A stretch of DNA of 59,834 nucleotides from Jeotgalibacillus soli (GCF_000829435.1 NZ_JXRP01000005.1:1-59834); one strand, 5' to 3'. Shown: positions 1 to 11,043, numbered from the stretch's first letter. A program made the numbers and translations. The notes: generated by a model not told the origin, from the letters alone.

Positions 1-3
1 AGA

Positions 4-38
4 AAGGACCGTTACCAAAAAAGGTAGCGGTCCTTTTG
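4..38 (+). terminator. Rho-independent terminator at left edge
   Basis: A 13-bp inverted repeat (AAGGACCGTTACC pairing with GGTAGCGGTCCTT, one G-T pair) encloses six A residues and is followed by TTTTGTG. It probably ends the transcript of an upstream rRNA or tRNA unit that lies outside the window. Confidence 0.75.
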
Positions 39-184
39 TGTTTGAATTTAAAACGATTTATTTACAATAAAAGCACTGCGAGGGAAGGGAGGAACAAGGA
101 GATCAAGGAAGCGAGGGAGAGAGACCCGGAACGTGTGATACACGTGAGGACCGAACGAGTGAAGCTGATGCTAAAGATCCGACG

Positions 185-275
185 TTCATCCTTTTCCGAG
201 CGCCGAACACGGAAGTTAAGCTCGTGCGCCGATGGTAGTCGGAGATTTCCCTATAAGAGAAGGAACAGAGCTAAA
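185..275 (+). pseudogene. Degenerate 5S rRNA remnant
   Basis: Bases 202-263 match the 3' two thirds of a Bacillus 5S rRNA: GCCGAACACGGAAGTTAAGC, then GCCGATGGTAGTCGG and a TTTCCCT turn. The 5' part of 5S (helix I strand and the GGTCACACCCGTTCCC segment) is absent and replaced by unrelated sequence. The 3' helix I strand is also lost, and two bases are missing before GCCGATGG. Upstream (80-180) lies purine-rich sequence of the kind found in rRNA spacers. I read this as a truncated scar of an rRNA operon rather than a working 5S gene. A functional divergent copy is unlikely because helix I cannot form. Confidence 0.65.
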
Positions 276-1280
276 AGTGCCCACATCGCTAGGCTATGAA
301 AAGCAGTATCGAAAGGCAGCAGTTCTTTTGTAATTAGAGAAGGGGAAAAAAGGAACTCATCTTTAGGAAAATGATTCTGTGCTTCAAAAAAATCATCTCA
401 CATTGCCTAGGAGGATTCTATATTCAGGACAGGTAAGTCATTTGGAATCCTGTTTGCACCGCTCTCCCCGTTCTAAAAGCCAGATTTTATGATTAATATA
501 TTGAATACTACTTGAAGTTATTTATTACCATAAATGATCATTTAATGTCCTCAAAAGAGATTCTACCCTCTCTTCATTCAAATTCTAGAGATATGAATTT
601 TACACACCGGAGAAGGCAACCTACATCTTTAAAATCATTGTACACTGACGAAATAAATTTCACGTTCAAGAAATACGCTTCTACTTTCAGACGATATAGC
701 AGCCCAAATCGATAAAGATCAACTTAATTCAATCGGGTGCGATTTTCTAATTGTAATCCAATAAATTTCTATTTTAATTCATTTCAACGCCCTATCCACC
801 CAATTATTAATTCCTCAACTCCAAGGTAAATACAAACGGGCTCATCCACTTTTTCATCAACAAATATCTTTTATGTAATACAAATCAAGAATACCCTTCC
901 TTCCTACCTGTTATTATTCTCTTGTACATTGTCCTTGAGTTTTAATTGTTGAAATAAATAGGCGAAAAGGCATAAACATTTGGAGTCATTAGTGATAGCA
1001 CTTCGAGCATTCTGGATGCATATTTATTATTATTATGGAACGAACTTTAATTTCTTATGAAAGATAAAAATAAATGTAATCAATTTTATATTACGAATAT
1101 CATTCAGTAAATATGGAGAAAAATAGTTCAGGAAGGCAGGATGGGGGACAAGTCTTGAAAAATGAGCTGGTCTATTTATCCGTTTTACAGTATATAGAAT
1201 GGGTTAAAATTACATTTGAGTACACATCAATTAGCTGAAAATTATTAATTATATTTTTCTCCGATCGATTAAAGGGTTAA
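276..1280. other. Gene-free region of about 1 kb
   Basis: No convincing gene. The region is AT-rich with stops in all frames; the short open frames inside it have no SD, no recognisable product and low-complexity composition. A 7-bp inverted repeat (AGGATTC at 412-418, GAATCCT at 445-451) and an ATGATT/AATCAT pair near 371-396 are visible, but neither is followed by a T run. It separates the rRNA remnant from the ctsR promoter. Confidence 0.6.
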
Positions 1281-1284
1281 TCCT

Positions 1285-1314
1285 TTGCAAATCAAAAGAA
1301 TGCTGTTGTATAAT
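1285..1314 (+). promoter_or_regulatory. Sigma-A promoter of the ctsR operon
   Basis: TTGCAA (1285-1290), an 18-nt spacer and a perfect TATAAT (1309-1314). The predicted start of transcription falls near 1320, at the edge of the CtsR operator, as expected for a CtsR-repressed promoter. Confidence 0.75.
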
Positions 1315-1317
1315 TTA

Positions 1318-1340
1318 TGTCAAAGATAGTCAAAGTCAAA
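1318..1340 (+). promoter_or_regulatory. CtsR operator
   Basis: TGTCAAA-GAT-AGTCAAA (1318-1334) fits the known CtsR heptad direct repeat (RGTCAAA-N3-RGTCAAA). A third GTCAAA follows at 1335-1340 without a spacer. Its position directly downstream of the -10 box implies autorepression of ctsR-mcsA-mcsB-clpC, relieved by heat or protein stress. Confidence 0.9.
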
Positions 1341-1355
1341 GGGAGTGGAGGTTAT

Positions 1356-1817
1356 ATGAAAAACATTTCCGATGTCATTGAAAGTTATTTAAAACAGGTT
1401 TTAGATGTAAGTGGAAGTGAAATAGTGGAAATAAAGCGAAGTGAGATCGCAGATAAATTTCAATGTGTCCCATCACAAATCAATTATGTAATCAATACGC
1501 GTTTTACAGTCGAGCGTGGATACTTGGTGGAGAGTAAACGCGGCGGTGGTGGATATATTAGGATAATCAAAGTCAAAAGCCACGATCAATCACACCTTAT
1601 TGATCAGGTGCTAGCGCTATTGCATTCACATTTGCCTCAAGCTACGGCAGAAGACGTGGTTTATCGACTTCTAAATGAAGAGGTTATATCAAAACGGGAA
1701 GCAAAACTGATGTTGAGCGCAATGGATCGTGCAGCATTACAGCTTGATTTGCCTCTGCGTGACGAGATTCGAGCGAGAATTTTAACGGCTATGTTAATAA
1801 CGTTAAAGTATAAATAA
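1356..1817 (+). CDS. ctsR: Transcriptional repressor CtsR
   Basis: Class III heat-shock repressor, 153 aa, the usual family length. The N-terminal winged helix-turn-helix covers roughly residues 1-70. The glycine-rich wing (RGGGGYIR, residues 62-69) is the known thermosensing and DNA-contacting loop. The C-terminal half is the dimerisation and McsB-contact domain. An in-frame ATG at 1317 lies inside the operator and before the transcription start, so I chose ATG 1356, which has the SD-like GGAGG and matches the family N-terminus. First gene of a tight operon; mcsA follows 18 nt after its stop. In B. subtilis CtsR is inactivated by heat and removed by ClpCP with the help of McsB. Confidence 0.97.
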   Translation: MKNISDVIESYLKQVLDVSGSEIVEIKRSEIADKFQCVPSQINYVINTRFTVERGYLVESKRGGGGYIRIIKVKSHDQSHLIDQVLALLHSHLPQATAEDVVYRLLNEEVISKREAKLMLSAMDRAALQLDLPLRDEIRARILTAMLITLKYK

Positions 1818-1835
1818 GTGGGTGAGGTGTGGGAA

Positions 1836-2384
1836 ATGGTTTGTCAAGAATGCAATGAGCGACCGGCAGCACTCCATTTTACAAAAGTAATTAATGGAGA
1901 AAAAACGGAAGTTCACCTTTGTGAAAAGTGTGCCCAAGATAAGGGGGGGCTTTTTCTTTCAAATGACGCGAGCGCCTTTTCATTTAACAATTTACTCGCA
2001 GGATTACTAAACATATCTCCAATGGTGCAACAGGCTAATCAGCCGCAGCAGAAAGAACATGAGACTGTTCAATGTCAACATTGTCATATGACTTTTCATC
2101 AGTTTTTGAAGCTCGGTAAATTTGGCTGTCCTAATTGTTACGTGACATTTGGGGCGCAAATTCCACCTATTTTAAAGCGTCTCCACAGTGGTAACGCGCT
2201 TCACCAGGGCAAGCTCCCTGCGCGTATTGGCGGGACCATTCATGTGAAGCGTCAGCTTGATGAACTACGCTTGCAATTAAAAGGATTAATTGAGCAGGAA
2301 GAATTCGAACAAGCTGCGAAGATCAGAGATGAGATTCGATCACTTGAGAAGGGTGTAAGCGATCAAGGAGGGGAGAACGTATGA
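1836..2384 (+). CDS. mcsA: McsA, zinc-binding activator of McsB
   Basis: 182 aa. Four CXXC pairs are visible (C3/C6, C29/C32, C80/C83, C98/C101), forming two treble-clef-like zinc sites. A UVR-type helical segment follows at about 135-170 ([18 protein letters not shown]). In Bacillus, McsA stimulates the arginine kinase McsB and helps release CtsR. A GTG at 1818 is in frame, but ATG 1836 has the SD (GGTGAGG) and the family start (MVCQEC). The stop overlaps the mcsB start by four bases (ATGA), indicating translational coupling. Confidence 0.96.
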   Translation: MVCQECNERPAALHFTKVINGEKTEVHLCEKCAQDKGGLFLSNDASAFSFNNLLAGLLNISPMVQQANQPQQKEHETVQCQHCHMTFHQFLKLGKFGCPNCYVTFGAQIPPILKRLHSGNALHQGKLPARIGGTIHVKRQLDELRLQLKGLIEQEEFEQAAKIRDEIRSLEKGVSDQGGENV

Positions 2385-3460
2385 CGTTAGAGCGGTTTTT
2401 GTCACACGCTGTAAGCTCTTGGATGAGCGAAGAGGGACCTGATTCTGAAATTGTCCTGTCCTCACGCATCCGGCTTGCTCGCAACAGTCGTCACCATCCG
2501 TTCCCAACTGTTTTTTCTGCTGAAGAAGCTGTGGATGTTGCATCGGTTGTAAAGAAATCTATGGAACAAATAGGAGAATCATTAGAGAAGCTTGAGATGG
2601 ATGAATTACAGGGCCTTCAAAAGCGCGTTCTCGTTGAAAAACATTTAATTAGTCCGAATTTAGCAGAGGATTCAACTGCTGCAGCGGTTTGGCTATCAGA
2701 TCAGGAAGATATAAGCATTATGGTCAATGAGGAGGACCATCTTCGGATCCAATGTTTATATCCAGGCCTGCAGCTGAAAGAAGCACTTGAAAAAGCAAAC
2801 CAAATTGATGATGCCCTTGAAGCCCATCTTGATTATGCATTTGATGAACAGCTAGGTTATTTAACAACATGTCCTACAAATGTTGGTACAGGTTTACGTG
2901 CTTCCGTAATGATGCATCTGCCAGGTTTAATGATGACGCATCAAATGAACAGAATAATTCCTGCAATTGGACAATTTGGTCTTGTAGTAAGAGGAATTTA
3001 CGGGGAAGGTAGCGAAGCTTTAGGTAACATCTTTCAAATCTCTAATCAAATCACTCTTGGTAAGTCAGAAGAAGACATTGTGGAGGACCTGCTACGAGTT
3101 GTCCATCAGATTATTGCTCAAGAAAAGGCAGCAAGAGAGGCACTTGTTCAGACCTCTGGTATTCAATTAGAGGATCGAGTATTCAGGTCCTATGGAATCT
3201 TGCGCTATAGCCGGGTGATAGAGTCAAAAGAGGCGGCAAAATGTTTGTCTGATGTACGTTTAGGCATTGATCTTGGGTATATAAAGGATGTCCCGCGCTC
3301 AATATTAAATGAGTTGATGATTTTAACTCAGCCAGGATTTTTACAGCAGTATGCAGGCGGTTTTCTTCGACCGTTCGAGCGGGATTTGAGAAGAGCTGCT
3401 TTAATTCGAGAGCGGTTGGAAATGGATGATTTACAGGATAAAGGAGGAACAAACCTATGA
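2381..3460 (+). CDS. mcsB: Protein-arginine kinase McsB
   Basis: 359 aa, a guanidino-phosphotransferase fold adapted to phosphorylate arginine in proteins, marking them for ClpCP. Visible are the ATP-site SSRIRLARN near residue 27, the catalytic-region Cys164 in CPTNVGTG, and the C-terminal RDLRRA (334-339), which forms the phospho-arginine allosteric pocket in characterised McsB. The SD GGAGGGG sits in the end of mcsA. It overlaps clpC by four bases, so adaptor kinase and unfoldase are made together. It also counteracts CtsR. Confidence 0.97.
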   Translation: MTLERFLSHAVSSWMSEEGPDSEIVLSSRIRLARNSRHHPFPTVFSAEEAVDVASVVKKSMEQIGESLEKLEMDELQGLQKRVLVEKHLISPNLAEDSTAAAVWLSDQEDISIMVNEEDHLRIQCLYPGLQLKEALEKANQIDDALEAHLDYAFDEQLGYLTTCPTNVGTGLRASVMMHLPGLMMTHQMNRIIPAIGQFGLVVRGIYGEGSEALGNIFQISNQITLGKSEEDIVEDLLRVVHQIIAQEKAAREALVQTSGIQLEDRVFRSYGILRYSRVIESKEAAKCLSDVRLGIDLGYIKDVPRSILNELMILTQPGFLQQYAGGFLRPFERDLRRAALIRERLEMDDLQDKGGTNL

Positions 3461-5901
3461 TGTTTGGACGATTTACTGAAAGAGCTCAAAAGGTATTGGC
3501 ATTGGCACAGGAAGAGGCGATTCGTCTCTCACATTCAAATATAGGCACAGAGCATATCCTTCTCGGCCTTGTTCGCGAAGGAGAGGGCATCGCTGCTAAA
3601 GCACTTCAGAGCTTAAATCTCAGCTCTGATAAAATCCAAGAAGAGGTAGAAGAGTTAATTGGCAAAGGTACAGAGCAATCGCCAAGTGTTCATTATACAC
3701 CTCGAGCGAAAAAAGTGATTGAGCTGTCCATGGACGAAGCACGCAAGCTGGGACACTCTTATGTAGGCACAGAACATATTCTCCTTGGTCTTATTCGTGA
3801 AGGCGAAGGTGTGGCTGCACGTGTTCTTAATAATTTAGGTGTAAGCTTAAACAAAGCGCGTCAGCAGGTCTTGCAGCTATTAGGAAGCAATGAGGCAAGC
3901 GGACATCAGGGAAGCTCTCATACCAACGCAAATACACCGACACTTGATGGTCTTGCAAGAGATTTGACCGTTATTGCGCGTGAAGGAAGTCTGGACCCTG
4001 TTATTGGTCGAAGCAAAGAAATACAGCGCGTAATTGAAGTATTAAGCCGCCGTACAAAAAACAACCCTGTTTTGATTGGCGAGCCGGGTGTTGGTAAAAC
4101 GGCCATTGCTGAAGGACTTGCACAGCAAATTGTTCAAAATGAAGTACCTGAAATTCTGCGTGATAAGCGCGTAATGACGCTCGATATGGGAACGGTTGTA
4201 GCTGGTACTAAATATCGCGGAGAATTTGAAGACCGTTTGAAAAAAGTAATGGATGAAATTCGTCAAGCAGGAAATATTATTTTATTTATTGATGAATTGC
4301 ATACATTAATTGGCGCAGGTGGGGCGGAAGGTGCGATTGATGCTTCAAACATTCTAAAACCTTCTCTTGCACGTGGCGAACTGCAGTGTATTGGTGCGAC
4401 AACACTTGATGAGTATCGTAAATATATTGAAAAGGATGCTGCTCTTGAGCGTCGCTTCCAGCCGATTCAAGTCGATGAGCCTACACCAGAAGAATCTATT
4501 CAAATTCTTCAAGGGCTTCGCGACCGTTATGAGGCTCACCACCGTGTGTCCATTACAGATGCAGCAATTGTAGCGGCGGTTAAACTTTCAGACCGTTACA
4601 TTTCAGACCGTTTCCTTCCGGATAAAGCCATTGATTTGATTGATGAAGCAGGTTCAAAGGTTCGATTGCGTTCATATACAACACCTCCGAATTTAAAAGA
4701 GCTGGAATCAAAACTGGAAGAAATCCGTAAAGAAAAGGATGCTTCTGTTCAAAGCCAAGAGTTTGAAAAAGCAGCTGCTTTGCGTGACTCTGAGCAAAAA
4801 ACGAAAGAAAAGCTAGAAGAAACGAAGAAAGTGTGGAAAGAAAAGCAAGGTCAGGAGAACACAGAAGTAACAGTCGAGGATATTGCCCACGTGGTTTCTA
4901 CTTGGACGGGAATTCCTGTATCACGCTTAGCGGAAACAGAAACACAAAAGCTTCTTAACCTTGAAGAAACGCTTCATAATCGTGTAATCGGACAGCATGA
5001 TGCCGTAACAGCAATCTCTAAGGCTGTTCGTCGTGCTAGAGCAGGTCTTAAGGATCCGAAGCGTCCAATTGGTTCATTTATTTTCCTAGGGCCAACAGGG
5101 GTCGGTAAAACAGAGCTTGCACGTGCATTAGCTGAATCCATGTTTGGTGATGAGGATGCGATGATCAGAATCGATATGTCTGAGTATATGGAGAAACACT
5201 CCACATCACGTCTTGTGGGTTCACCTCCAGGATATGTTGGTTATGAAGAAGGCGGGCAGCTGACGGAAAAGGTTCGACGCAAACCATACTCTGTTGTGCT
5301 GCTTGATGAAATTGAAAAAGCGCATCCGGATGTTTTCAACATTTTGCTGCAAGTATTAGAAGACGGCCGTTTGACAGACTCTAAGGGGCGTACGGTAGAC
5401 TTCCGCAACGTGGTCTTAATTATGACATCAAATGTAGGTGCTAGTGCCCTCAAGCATAATAAACACGTTGGCTTTAACGTCCAAGACACAGTACAGGATT
5501 ACAAGGATATGAAAGGCAAAGTAATGGAAGAGCTTAAACGTGCTTTCCGTCCGGAATTCCTTAACCGAATCGATGAGATGATCGTGTTCCATTCTCTTGA
5601 GAAGAGTCATTTGAAAGAGATTGTAACACTGATGGCCAACGGACTGGTTAAGCGTCTTAAAGAACAAGACATCGAACTTACGATCACAGAGGCAGCAAAA
5701 GAAAAAATTGCGGACGAAGGATTTGATCCGGAATACGGTGCAAGACCGATTCGCCGTGCGATTCAAAAACATATTGAAGATCGTCTTTCTGAAGAACTAT
5801 TAAAAGGTAACGTCTTAACGGGCTATGTCGTTGAGGTGGATTATAAAGATGGAGAATTTGCTGTGAATCGAAAAGAAGAGGTTAACTCTGCTACAATTTG
5901 A
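3457..5901 (+). CDS. clpC: ATP-dependent Clp protease ATPase subunit ClpC
   Basis: 814 aa Hsp100 AAA+ unfoldase that feeds ClpP. Two Clp N repeats lie at about 1-145, and the first AAA+ module has Walker A GEPGVGKT (208-215). A UVR/M-domain coiled coil follows at about 415-480. The second AAA+ module has GPTGVGKT (545-552) and the ClpP-docking VGF loop at 671-673. Starts ATGATG with SD AAAGGAGG inside the mcsB end. Last gene of the CtsR operon, followed by a strong terminator. Acts with the McsA/McsB and MecA-type adaptors. Confidence 0.98.
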   Translation: MMFGRFTERAQKVLALAQEEAIRLSHSNIGTEHILLGLVREGEGIAAKALQSLNLSSDKIQEEVEELIGKGTEQSPSVHYTPRAKKVIELSMDEARKLGHSYVGTEHILLGLIREGEGVAARVLNNLGVSLNKARQQVLQLLGSNEASGHQGSSHTNANTPTLDGLARDLTVIAREGSLDPVIGRSKEIQRVIEVLSRRTKNNPVLIGEPGVGKTAIAEGLAQQIVQNEVPEILRDKRVMTLDMGTVVAGTKYRGEFEDRLKKVMDEIRQAGNIILFIDELHTLIGAGGAEGAIDASNILKPSLARGELQCIGATTLDEYRKYIEKDAALERRFQPIQVDEPTPEESIQILQGLRDRYEAHHRVSITDAAIVAAVKLSDRYISDRFLPDKAIDLIDEAGSKVRLRSYTTPPNLKELESKLEEIRKEKDASVQSQEFEKAAALRDSEQKTKEKLEETKKVWKEKQGQENTEVTVEDIAHVVSTWTGIPVSRLAETETQKLLNLEETLHNRVIGQHDAVTAISKAVRRARAGLKDPKRPIGSFIFLGPTGVGKTELARALAESMFGDEDAMIRIDMSEYMEKHSTSRLVGSPPGYVGYEEGGQLTEKVRRKPYSVVLLDEIEKAHPDVFNILLQVLEDGRLTDSKGRTVDFRNVVLIMTSNVGASALKHNKHVGFNVQDTVQDYKDMKGKVMEELKRAFRPEFLNRIDEMIVFHSLEKSHLKEIVTLMANGLVKRLKEQDIELTITEAAKEKIADEGFDPEYGARPIRRAIQKHIEDRLSEELLKGNVLTGYVVEVDYKDGEFAVNRKEEVNSATI

Positions 5902-5909
5902 TGAATGAA

Positions 5910-5946
5910 GGTGCGCGTGTTTTCCATAGGCACGTGCGCCTTTTTT
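5910..5946 (+). terminator. Terminator after clpC
   Basis: Ten-base-pair perfect stem (GGTGCGCGTG with CACGTGCGCC), an 11-nt loop and six T residues. It ends the ctsR operon. Confidence 0.9.
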
Positions 5947-6015
5947 ATCTTTAATAGGTGGAATGCATGATTTAGCATTTCAGTGCATGTTAGAAAAATA
6001 GAAAGGGAGAGTTTT

Positions 6016-7392
6016 TTGGCGAAGAAAAAGACAAAGTTTATGTGTCAATCCTGTGGGTATGAGTCGGCAAAATGGATGGGGAAATGTCCGGGCTGCGGTG
6101 AATGGAATTCCATGGTAGAAGATATTGAAATCACAGGGAAACAGCCGAAAAGATCATTCACCCATACGCCTGTTGGAGAGTCAGCAAAGGCAACGCCACT
6201 CATTTCGGTAGAATCAATCGAAGAGCCAAGGGTAAAAACGAAAATAGCGGAGTTGAACCGCGTATTAGGTGGGGGGGTTGTTCCCGGTTCCCTTATTTTA
6301 ATCGGGGGAGATCCTGGGATTGGTAAGTCTACTTTACTTCTTCAAGTATCCTCTCAATTAGCAGAGACTGACAATAAGGTCTTATATATCTCCGGTGAAG
6401 AATCCGTTAAGCAAACGAAGCTCCGATCTGATCGATTGAATATCCAATCAAAAGAGCTTTATGTATACGCAGAAACTAGCTTAGAAGCTATTCATCAATC
6501 TATTGAACAATTATCTCCAGATTTTGTTGTAATCGATTCAATTCAAACGATTTATCACCCCGAAGTGACATCGGCACCAGGAAGTGTCACACAGGTTAGA
6601 GAGTGTACAGCTGAGCTTATGAGAATCGCAAAAACAAAGAATATCGCAATCTTTATTGTTGGACACGTAACAAAGGAGGGATCCATCGCCGGACCGCGTA
6701 TTTTAGAGCATATGGTGGATACCGTTCTTTATTTTGAAGGAGAGCGGCATCATACGTACCGCATTTTACGTGCTGTAAAAAATCGTTTTGGTTCAACAAA
6801 TGAAATGGGTATTTTTGAAATGAAGGAATCAGGTCTTGAAGAAGTGGCTAACCCTTCAGAAATTTTTCTAGAAGAGCGGTCGCAGGGGGCTGCGGGTTCT
6901 ACTGTTGTGGCTTCAATGGAGGGAACCAGGCCGGTATTGGTTGAAATCCAGGCGCTCGTTACACCAACAAGCTTTAATAATCCGAGACGAATGGCAACAG
7001 GAATCGATCAGAGTCGTGTTTCGTTGTTAATGGCGGTGCTTGAAAAAAGAGTGGGACTTCTTTTACAGCAGCAGGATGCCTACTTAAAAGTGGCTGGTGG
7101 TGTACGGTTAGACGAGCCGGCAATTGATTTGGCTGTGGCTGTAAGTATTGCTTCAAGCTTCAAGGATCAGCCGTCAAATGCGTTTGATTGTATCATCGGG
7201 GAGGTCGGCTTAACGGGTGAGGTTCGTCGTGTTTCGCGCATTGAACAGCGAGTGCAGGAAGCGGCTAAGCTTGGCTTTAAACGTGTTATTATTCCCGCAA
7301 ATAATATAGGGGGGTGGAAGTTTCCTGAGGATATTCAAGTAATAGGTGTTTCAAGTGTGAACGAAGCGTTGAAGCAGGTATTGGGGGGATAG
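6016..7392 (+). CDS. radA: DNA repair protein RadA
   Basis: 458 aa RecA-related branch-migration ATPase that helps process recombination intermediates. An N-terminal C4 zinc finger (C10, C13, C24, C27) precedes the RecA-like core with Walker A GDPGIGKS (about 98-105) and the family KNRFG motif (255-259). The C-terminus is a Lon-protease-like domain. The open frame extends to an ATG at 5983, but TTG 6016 (MAKKKTKF) has the SD AAAGGGAG and the family N-terminus. disA begins 2 nt after the stop; RadA and DisA are known partners in B. subtilis, where RadA limits DisA cyclase activity. Confidence 0.96.
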   Translation: MAKKKTKFMCQSCGYESAKWMGKCPGCGEWNSMVEDIEITGKQPKRSFTHTPVGESAKATPLISVESIEEPRVKTKIAELNRVLGGGVVPGSLILIGGDPGIGKSTLLLQVSSQLAETDNKVLYISGEESVKQTKLRSDRLNIQSKELYVYAETSLEAIHQSIEQLSPDFVVIDSIQTIYHPEVTSAPGSVTQVRECTAELMRIAKTKNIAIFIVGHVTKEGSIAGPRILEHMVDTVLYFEGERHHTYRILRAVKNRFGSTNEMGIFEMKESGLEEVANPSEIFLEERSQGAAGSTVVASMEGTRPVLVEIQALVTPTSFNNPRRMATGIDQSRVSLLMAVLEKRVGLLLQQQDAYLKVAGGVRLDEPAIDLAVAVSIASSFKDQPSNAFDCIIGEVGLTGEVRRVSRIEQRVQEAAKLGFKRVIIPANNIGGWKFPEDIQVIGVSSVNEALKQVLGG

Positions 7393-7394
7393 CT

Positions 7395-8468
7395 ATGGAT
7401 GAAAAGAAAAAACCGGATCGGTCGTCTGGAGATATTGTTCAGATTGTGGCGCCGGGTACGCCTTTTCGTGAAGGACTCGATAATGTCCTTCGTGCAAACA
7501 CAGGAGGTCTTATCGTTGTTGGCTACAATGATAAAATGAAATCGATCGTAGATGGTGGATTTCAAATCAATTGTCCTTTCTCCCCAACCTATTTATACGA
7601 GCTTGCTAAAATGGACGGTGCGATCATTTTAAATGAAAGTGGAAGCAAAATTTTGATAGCAAACGCTCAATTAGCACCAAGCCCCATGATTCCTTCCTCA
7701 GAGACGGGGATGCGTCATCGAACAGCAGAACGGGTGGCAAGAGAAACGGATGCACTTGTAATTGCCATATCCCAAAGGAGAAATGTGATTACGCTTTATA
7801 AAGGGTCCTTTCGCTATGCTTTAAAGGACATGGCTGTTATTTTAACAAAAGCCAATCAGGCGGTTCAAACGCTTGAAAAATATAAAGTGGTGTTAGATCA
7901 AAGTATCTCTAGTCTTACACTGCTGGAATTTGAAGAAATGGTGACTTTTAGCGATGTTCTCAAAGTACTTCATCGTTTTGAAATGGTGCTGCGTATAAAA
8001 AATGAACTGCTTGTCTACTTAAATGAATTAGGAACAGAAGGCCGTCTAGTGCGCTTGCAAATGAATGAGCTGATAGCCGATATGGAAGAAGAAATCATGC
8101 TGATTATTCGAGACTATTCGATTGATCGTTATATTAAGCCGTTAGAAATCCTTCATCGTTTTCAGGATATCGTCACAACAGAGGTGCTCGATGACACGGT
8201 GCTGTTAAAGCTTCTCGGTCATCAAGGCTATGTTCCAATGGATGATGTTATTGATCCGAGAGGTTACCGTGTGTTGAATAAAATACCGAGGCTCCCAATG
8301 ATCATTATTGAAAATTTAATTAATGAATTTCAACATTTGAATCAAGTGGTAAAAGCAAATGTACAAATGCTCGATGACGTTGATGGTATCGGAGAAGTGA
8401 GGGCAAGAAAGATAAAAGATGGTCTTCGTCTAATAAAGGATCAGTCGACGGCAGACAATCAGCTGTAA
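7395..8468 (+). CDS. disA: DNA integrity scanning protein DisA, diadenylate cyclase
   Basis: 357 aa. The N-terminal DAC domain makes c-di-AMP from two ATP; its signature DGA is at 74-76 and RHR at 107-109. A helical linker follows, then a C-terminal helix-hairpin-helix DNA-binding domain ([16 protein letters not shown], about 330-345). The octamer scans DNA for branched structures and lowers cyclase activity at lesions, delaying sporulation. Translationally coupled to radA (2-nt gap). Confidence 0.97.
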   Translation: MDEKKKPDRSSGDIVQIVAPGTPFREGLDNVLRANTGGLIVVGYNDKMKSIVDGGFQINCPFSPTYLYELAKMDGAIILNESGSKILIANAQLAPSPMIPSSETGMRHRTAERVARETDALVIAISQRRNVITLYKGSFRYALKDMAVILTKANQAVQTLEKYKVVLDQSISSLTLLEFEEMVTFSDVLKVLHRFEMVLRIKNELLVYLNELGTEGRLVRLQMNELIADMEEEIMLIIRDYSIDRYIKPLEILHRFQDIVTTEVLDDTVLLKLLGHQGYVPMDDVIDPRGYRVLNKIPRLPMIIIENLINEFQHLNQVVKANVQMLDDVDGIGEVRARKIKDGLRLIKDQSTADNQL

Positions 8469-8478
8469 AAAAAAGATA

Positions 8479-8507
8479 TTGTCGAGAGTGTAGATTTATG
8501 ATACGAT
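8479..8507 (+). promoter_or_regulatory. Candidate promoter of yacL
   Basis: TTGTCG, a 17-nt spacer and an extended -10, TG-A-TACGAT (-10 at 8502-8507). A dyad AGAGTGT (8485-8491) / ACACTCT (8528-8534) brackets it. The boxes are imperfect, so this is only a candidate. Confidence 0.4.
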
Positions 8508-8697
8508 GTGTCGTTTTCAATGAATTGACACTCTAGTTTGAATCGTGCTACTCTTTTCACTAAAGATAGAAGGTAATTAATGGCTATTTCAATATGTAGC
8601 TATTTGGTTTAAATGTAAGTAAATAGACATGATTATGTAAGAATATAAGGTTTGAAATTTGGAGTATTGTTTATAATGAATAGAAGGAGGTGAAGGA

Positions 8698-9810
8698 ATG
8701 TTAAGAAGAATTGTACAATCCTGTTTTCTAATTATAGGTGGTACGTTGGGCGTCTTTTTAATTCCGGAATTATTACTTGAATTACTTAATTTATCTGATA
8801 ACGCATTCATTAATAATCCCTACACCACCGCGATTGTGGGAGCGATAATTTTTTATTCGTTATTGTTCTGGGTTATCGATCATGTGGTGAATTTTATTAA
8901 ATGGTGTGAGGACACAATCATTAAGGCACCTGTAACCGATATTTTATTTGGAACACTTGGACTTATTATTGGTTTAATCGTCGCATTCCTTATCGGTGTA
9001 GCGATTACTGATATTCAAATCCCAATCGTCAATACAGTTTTACCGATCTTATTGACATTAATTTTAGGTTATTTAGGTTTTCAGGTCGGTTTTAAAAAGC
9101 GTGATGAACTGATTCAGTTCTTTACGAACTCTCGAAGCAACACAAATAAAAAGCAGTTGGATATTAATGGTCAGCAGCTGACTTCTGAGCCGTCCGTATC
9201 AAAACGTCACAAGATTCTTGATACGAGTGTCATTATTGATGGGCGTATAGCTGATATTTGCCAAACCGGCTTTTTGGACGGAGAAATTGTTATACCTCAG
9301 TTTGTACTTGGGGAGTTACAGCATATTGCTGACTCTTCTGACGCTTTAAAAAGAAACCGAGGGCGACGCGGACTGGATATATTAAAAAGAATTCAGCGTG
9401 ATATTCCGATCGAGGTTACAATCTACGAAGGCGATTTTGAAGAGATTCAAGAAGTCGATAGCAAGCTTGTGAAGCTCGCGAAAGTTCTTAATGGAATTGT
9501 TGTAACAAATGATTTTAATTTAAATAAAGTATGTGATCTTCAGGGAGTCCAGGTATTAAACATTAATGATCTTGCAAATGCCGTTAAGCCGGTGGTTTTA
9601 CCGGGTGAAGAATTGCATGTGCAAATGATTAAGGACGGAAAAGAGCATAATCAGGGTATTGCTTATCTAGATGATGGAACCATGATTGTTGTGGAAGAAG
9701 GTAAAAACTTCATAGGCAAGCATATTGATGTGATCGTAACGAGTGTTTTACAAACATCAGCGGGCCGTATGATTTTTGCTAAACCAAAAGCGTATGAGAA
9801 GGCACTTTAA
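8698..9810 (+). CDS. yacL: Membrane-anchored PIN/TRAM domain protein YacL
   Basis: 370 aa. Four hydrophobic segments lie at about 5-25, 42-62, 80-103 and 106-125. After them comes a cytoplasmic PIN nuclease-like domain starting [15 protein letters not shown] (acidic D175 and D181), then a C-terminal TRAM RNA-binding domain. The architecture predicts a membrane-tethered RNase, but the substrate is unknown to me. Strong SD (AGGAGGTG). B. subtilis has the same order disA-yacL-ispD. Confidence 0.9.
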   Translation: MLRRIVQSCFLIIGGTLGVFLIPELLLELLNLSDNAFINNPYTTAIVGAIIFYSLLFWVIDHVVNFIKWCEDTIIKAPVTDILFGTLGLIIGLIVAFLIGVAITDIQIPIVNTVLPILLTLILGYLGFQVGFKKRDELIQFFTNSRSNTNKKQLDINGQQLTSEPSVSKRHKILDTSVIIDGRIADICQTGFLDGEIVIPQFVLGELQHIADSSDALKRNRGRRGLDILKRIQRDIPIEVTIYEGDFEEIQEVDSKLVKLAKVLNGIVVTNDFNLNKVCDLQGVQVLNINDLANAVKPVVLPGEELHVQMIKDGKEHNQGIAYLDDGTMIVVEEGKNFIGKHIDVIVTSVLQTSAGRMIFAKPKAYEKAL

Positions 9811-9839
9811 TCGCGTATTGTTGAACAGGAGATAAAAGT

Positions 9840-10526
9840 ATGGAATATCAGGTAATTATCCCTGCTGCGGGTCAAGGCAAGCGAATGGGAGCCAATCGCA
9901 ATAAGCTTTTACTGGAAGTTGATGGTCGTCCGATCATTGTTCATACACTAAAGGTGTTTGAACAGGATGAAAATTGCCGAGGGATTTTGTTAGCCATTCA
10001 TCCAGACGATCACTTAGTGCTTCTTGAATTATTTGATCAATATAATATTCGTAAGGTGACGGCAATGGTAGAAGGCGGAAAAGAGCGTCAGCAAAGTGTA
10101 TATTATGCTCTAAAGCAAGCACTGCCAAATGGGGTTGTGCTTGTCCATGACGGGGCTCGTCCTTTTATACAGCAGAATACGATTAATGAATTGGTGTCGG
10201 TGGCCAAAGAGACAGGAGCGGCCATTGCGGCTGTACCTGTAAAAGATACAATTAAGACGGTAAAGCAAGGACTTGTTGATAAAACAATTGAACGTTCAAG
10301 CTTGTGGTCGGTTCAGACACCACAGGCTTTTCGTCATTCTTTGCTGATGGAAGCATATGAACAAGCTGAGAGCTCAGCATTTCTTGGAACGGATGACGCC
10401 TCCCTCGTAGAAGAAATGGGTAAAAAAATTCAAGTCGTGGAAGCAGATTATGATAATATAAAGCTGACCACGAAAGAAGATCTTATTTTTGCTGAAGCTA
10501 TTATAAGAAAAAGAAAAGAACAGTGA
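9840..10526 (+). CDS. ispD: 2-C-methyl-D-erythritol 4-phosphate cytidylyltransferase
   Basis: 228 aa. Third enzyme of the MEP isoprenoid pathway, joining CTP and methylerythritol 4-phosphate. The nucleotide-binding start is AAGQGKRMG (about 8-16). The HDGARPF segment near 103-109 and VKDTIK near 136-141 are family signatures. SD CAGGAGA. It directly precedes ispF, which acts two steps later in the same pathway, so the pair is probably co-expressed. Confidence 0.96.
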   Translation: MEYQVIIPAAGQGKRMGANRNKLLLEVDGRPIIVHTLKVFEQDENCRGILLAIHPDDHLVLLELFDQYNIRKVTAMVEGGKERQQSVYYALKQALPNGVVLVHDGARPFIQQNTINELVSVAKETGAAIAAVPVKDTIKTVKQGLVDKTIERSSLWSVQTPQAFRHSLLMEAYEQAESSAFLGTDDASLVEEMGKKIQVVEADYDNIKLTTKEDLIFAEAIIRKRKEQ

Positions 10527-10563
10527 TAGTCGGGCTGTTTTGAATAGAGAGGAGAGACTCCAT

Positions 10564-11043
10564 ATGTTTCGTATTGGACAAGGTTATGACGTTCATCAGC
10601 TAACAGAAGGACGCCCGCTTATACTAGGCGGTATTACGATCCCTCATGAAAAAGGGCTGCTTGGACATTCAGATGCTGATGTGCTGCTCCATGTTATAGC
10701 GGATGCGGCTCTTGGAGCAATTGGAGCGGGAGACATTGGTAAGCACTTTCCTGACACAGATCCTGCTTTTAAGGGAGCAGACTCTGCTGAGCTTCTTCGG
10801 CATGTCTGGGCACTTGTGAAAAAGGAAGGCTATAAGCTTGGAAATATCGATTGCACAATCATTGCGCAAAGACCTAAGATGGCGCCGCATATTGAAGCAA
10901 TGAGAGAGAAAATTGCGGAGCTTTTAGATGCTGAACCATCACAGATAAACGTGAAGGCGACGACAACAGAAAAGTTAGGCTTTGCAGGGCGTGAAGAAGG
11001 CATCGCAGCTCAGGCAGCCATTTTAATTCAAATGGAAAAATAA
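10564..11043 (+). CDS. ispF: 2-C-methyl-D-erythritol 2,4-cyclodiphosphate synthase
   Basis: 159 aa, normal length. MEP pathway enzyme forming the cyclic diphosphate. The zinc ligands D9 and H11 (YDVHQL) and the HSDADVLLH motif near residues 35-43 are visible. An upstream in-frame start at 10540 exists, but ATG 10564 has the SD (GAGGAGA) and the family N-terminus MFRIGQG. Confidence 0.96.
   Translation: MFRIGQGYDVHQLTEGRPLILGGITIPHEKGLLGHSDADVLLHVIADAALGAIGAGDIGKHFPDTDPAFKGADSAELLRHVWALVKKEGYKLGNIDCTIIAQRPKMAPHIEAMREKIAELLDAEPSQINVKATTTEKLGFAGREEGIAAQAAILIQMEK

Noticed and set aside
36-299. 87-residue open frame across the 5S remnant
   Set aside because: It runs through structural RNA-like sequence, has no SD and encodes a highly basic low-complexity peptide.
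512-715. 67-residue open frame in the left gap
   Set aside because: No SD, no family resemblance, isolated in AT-rich DNA.
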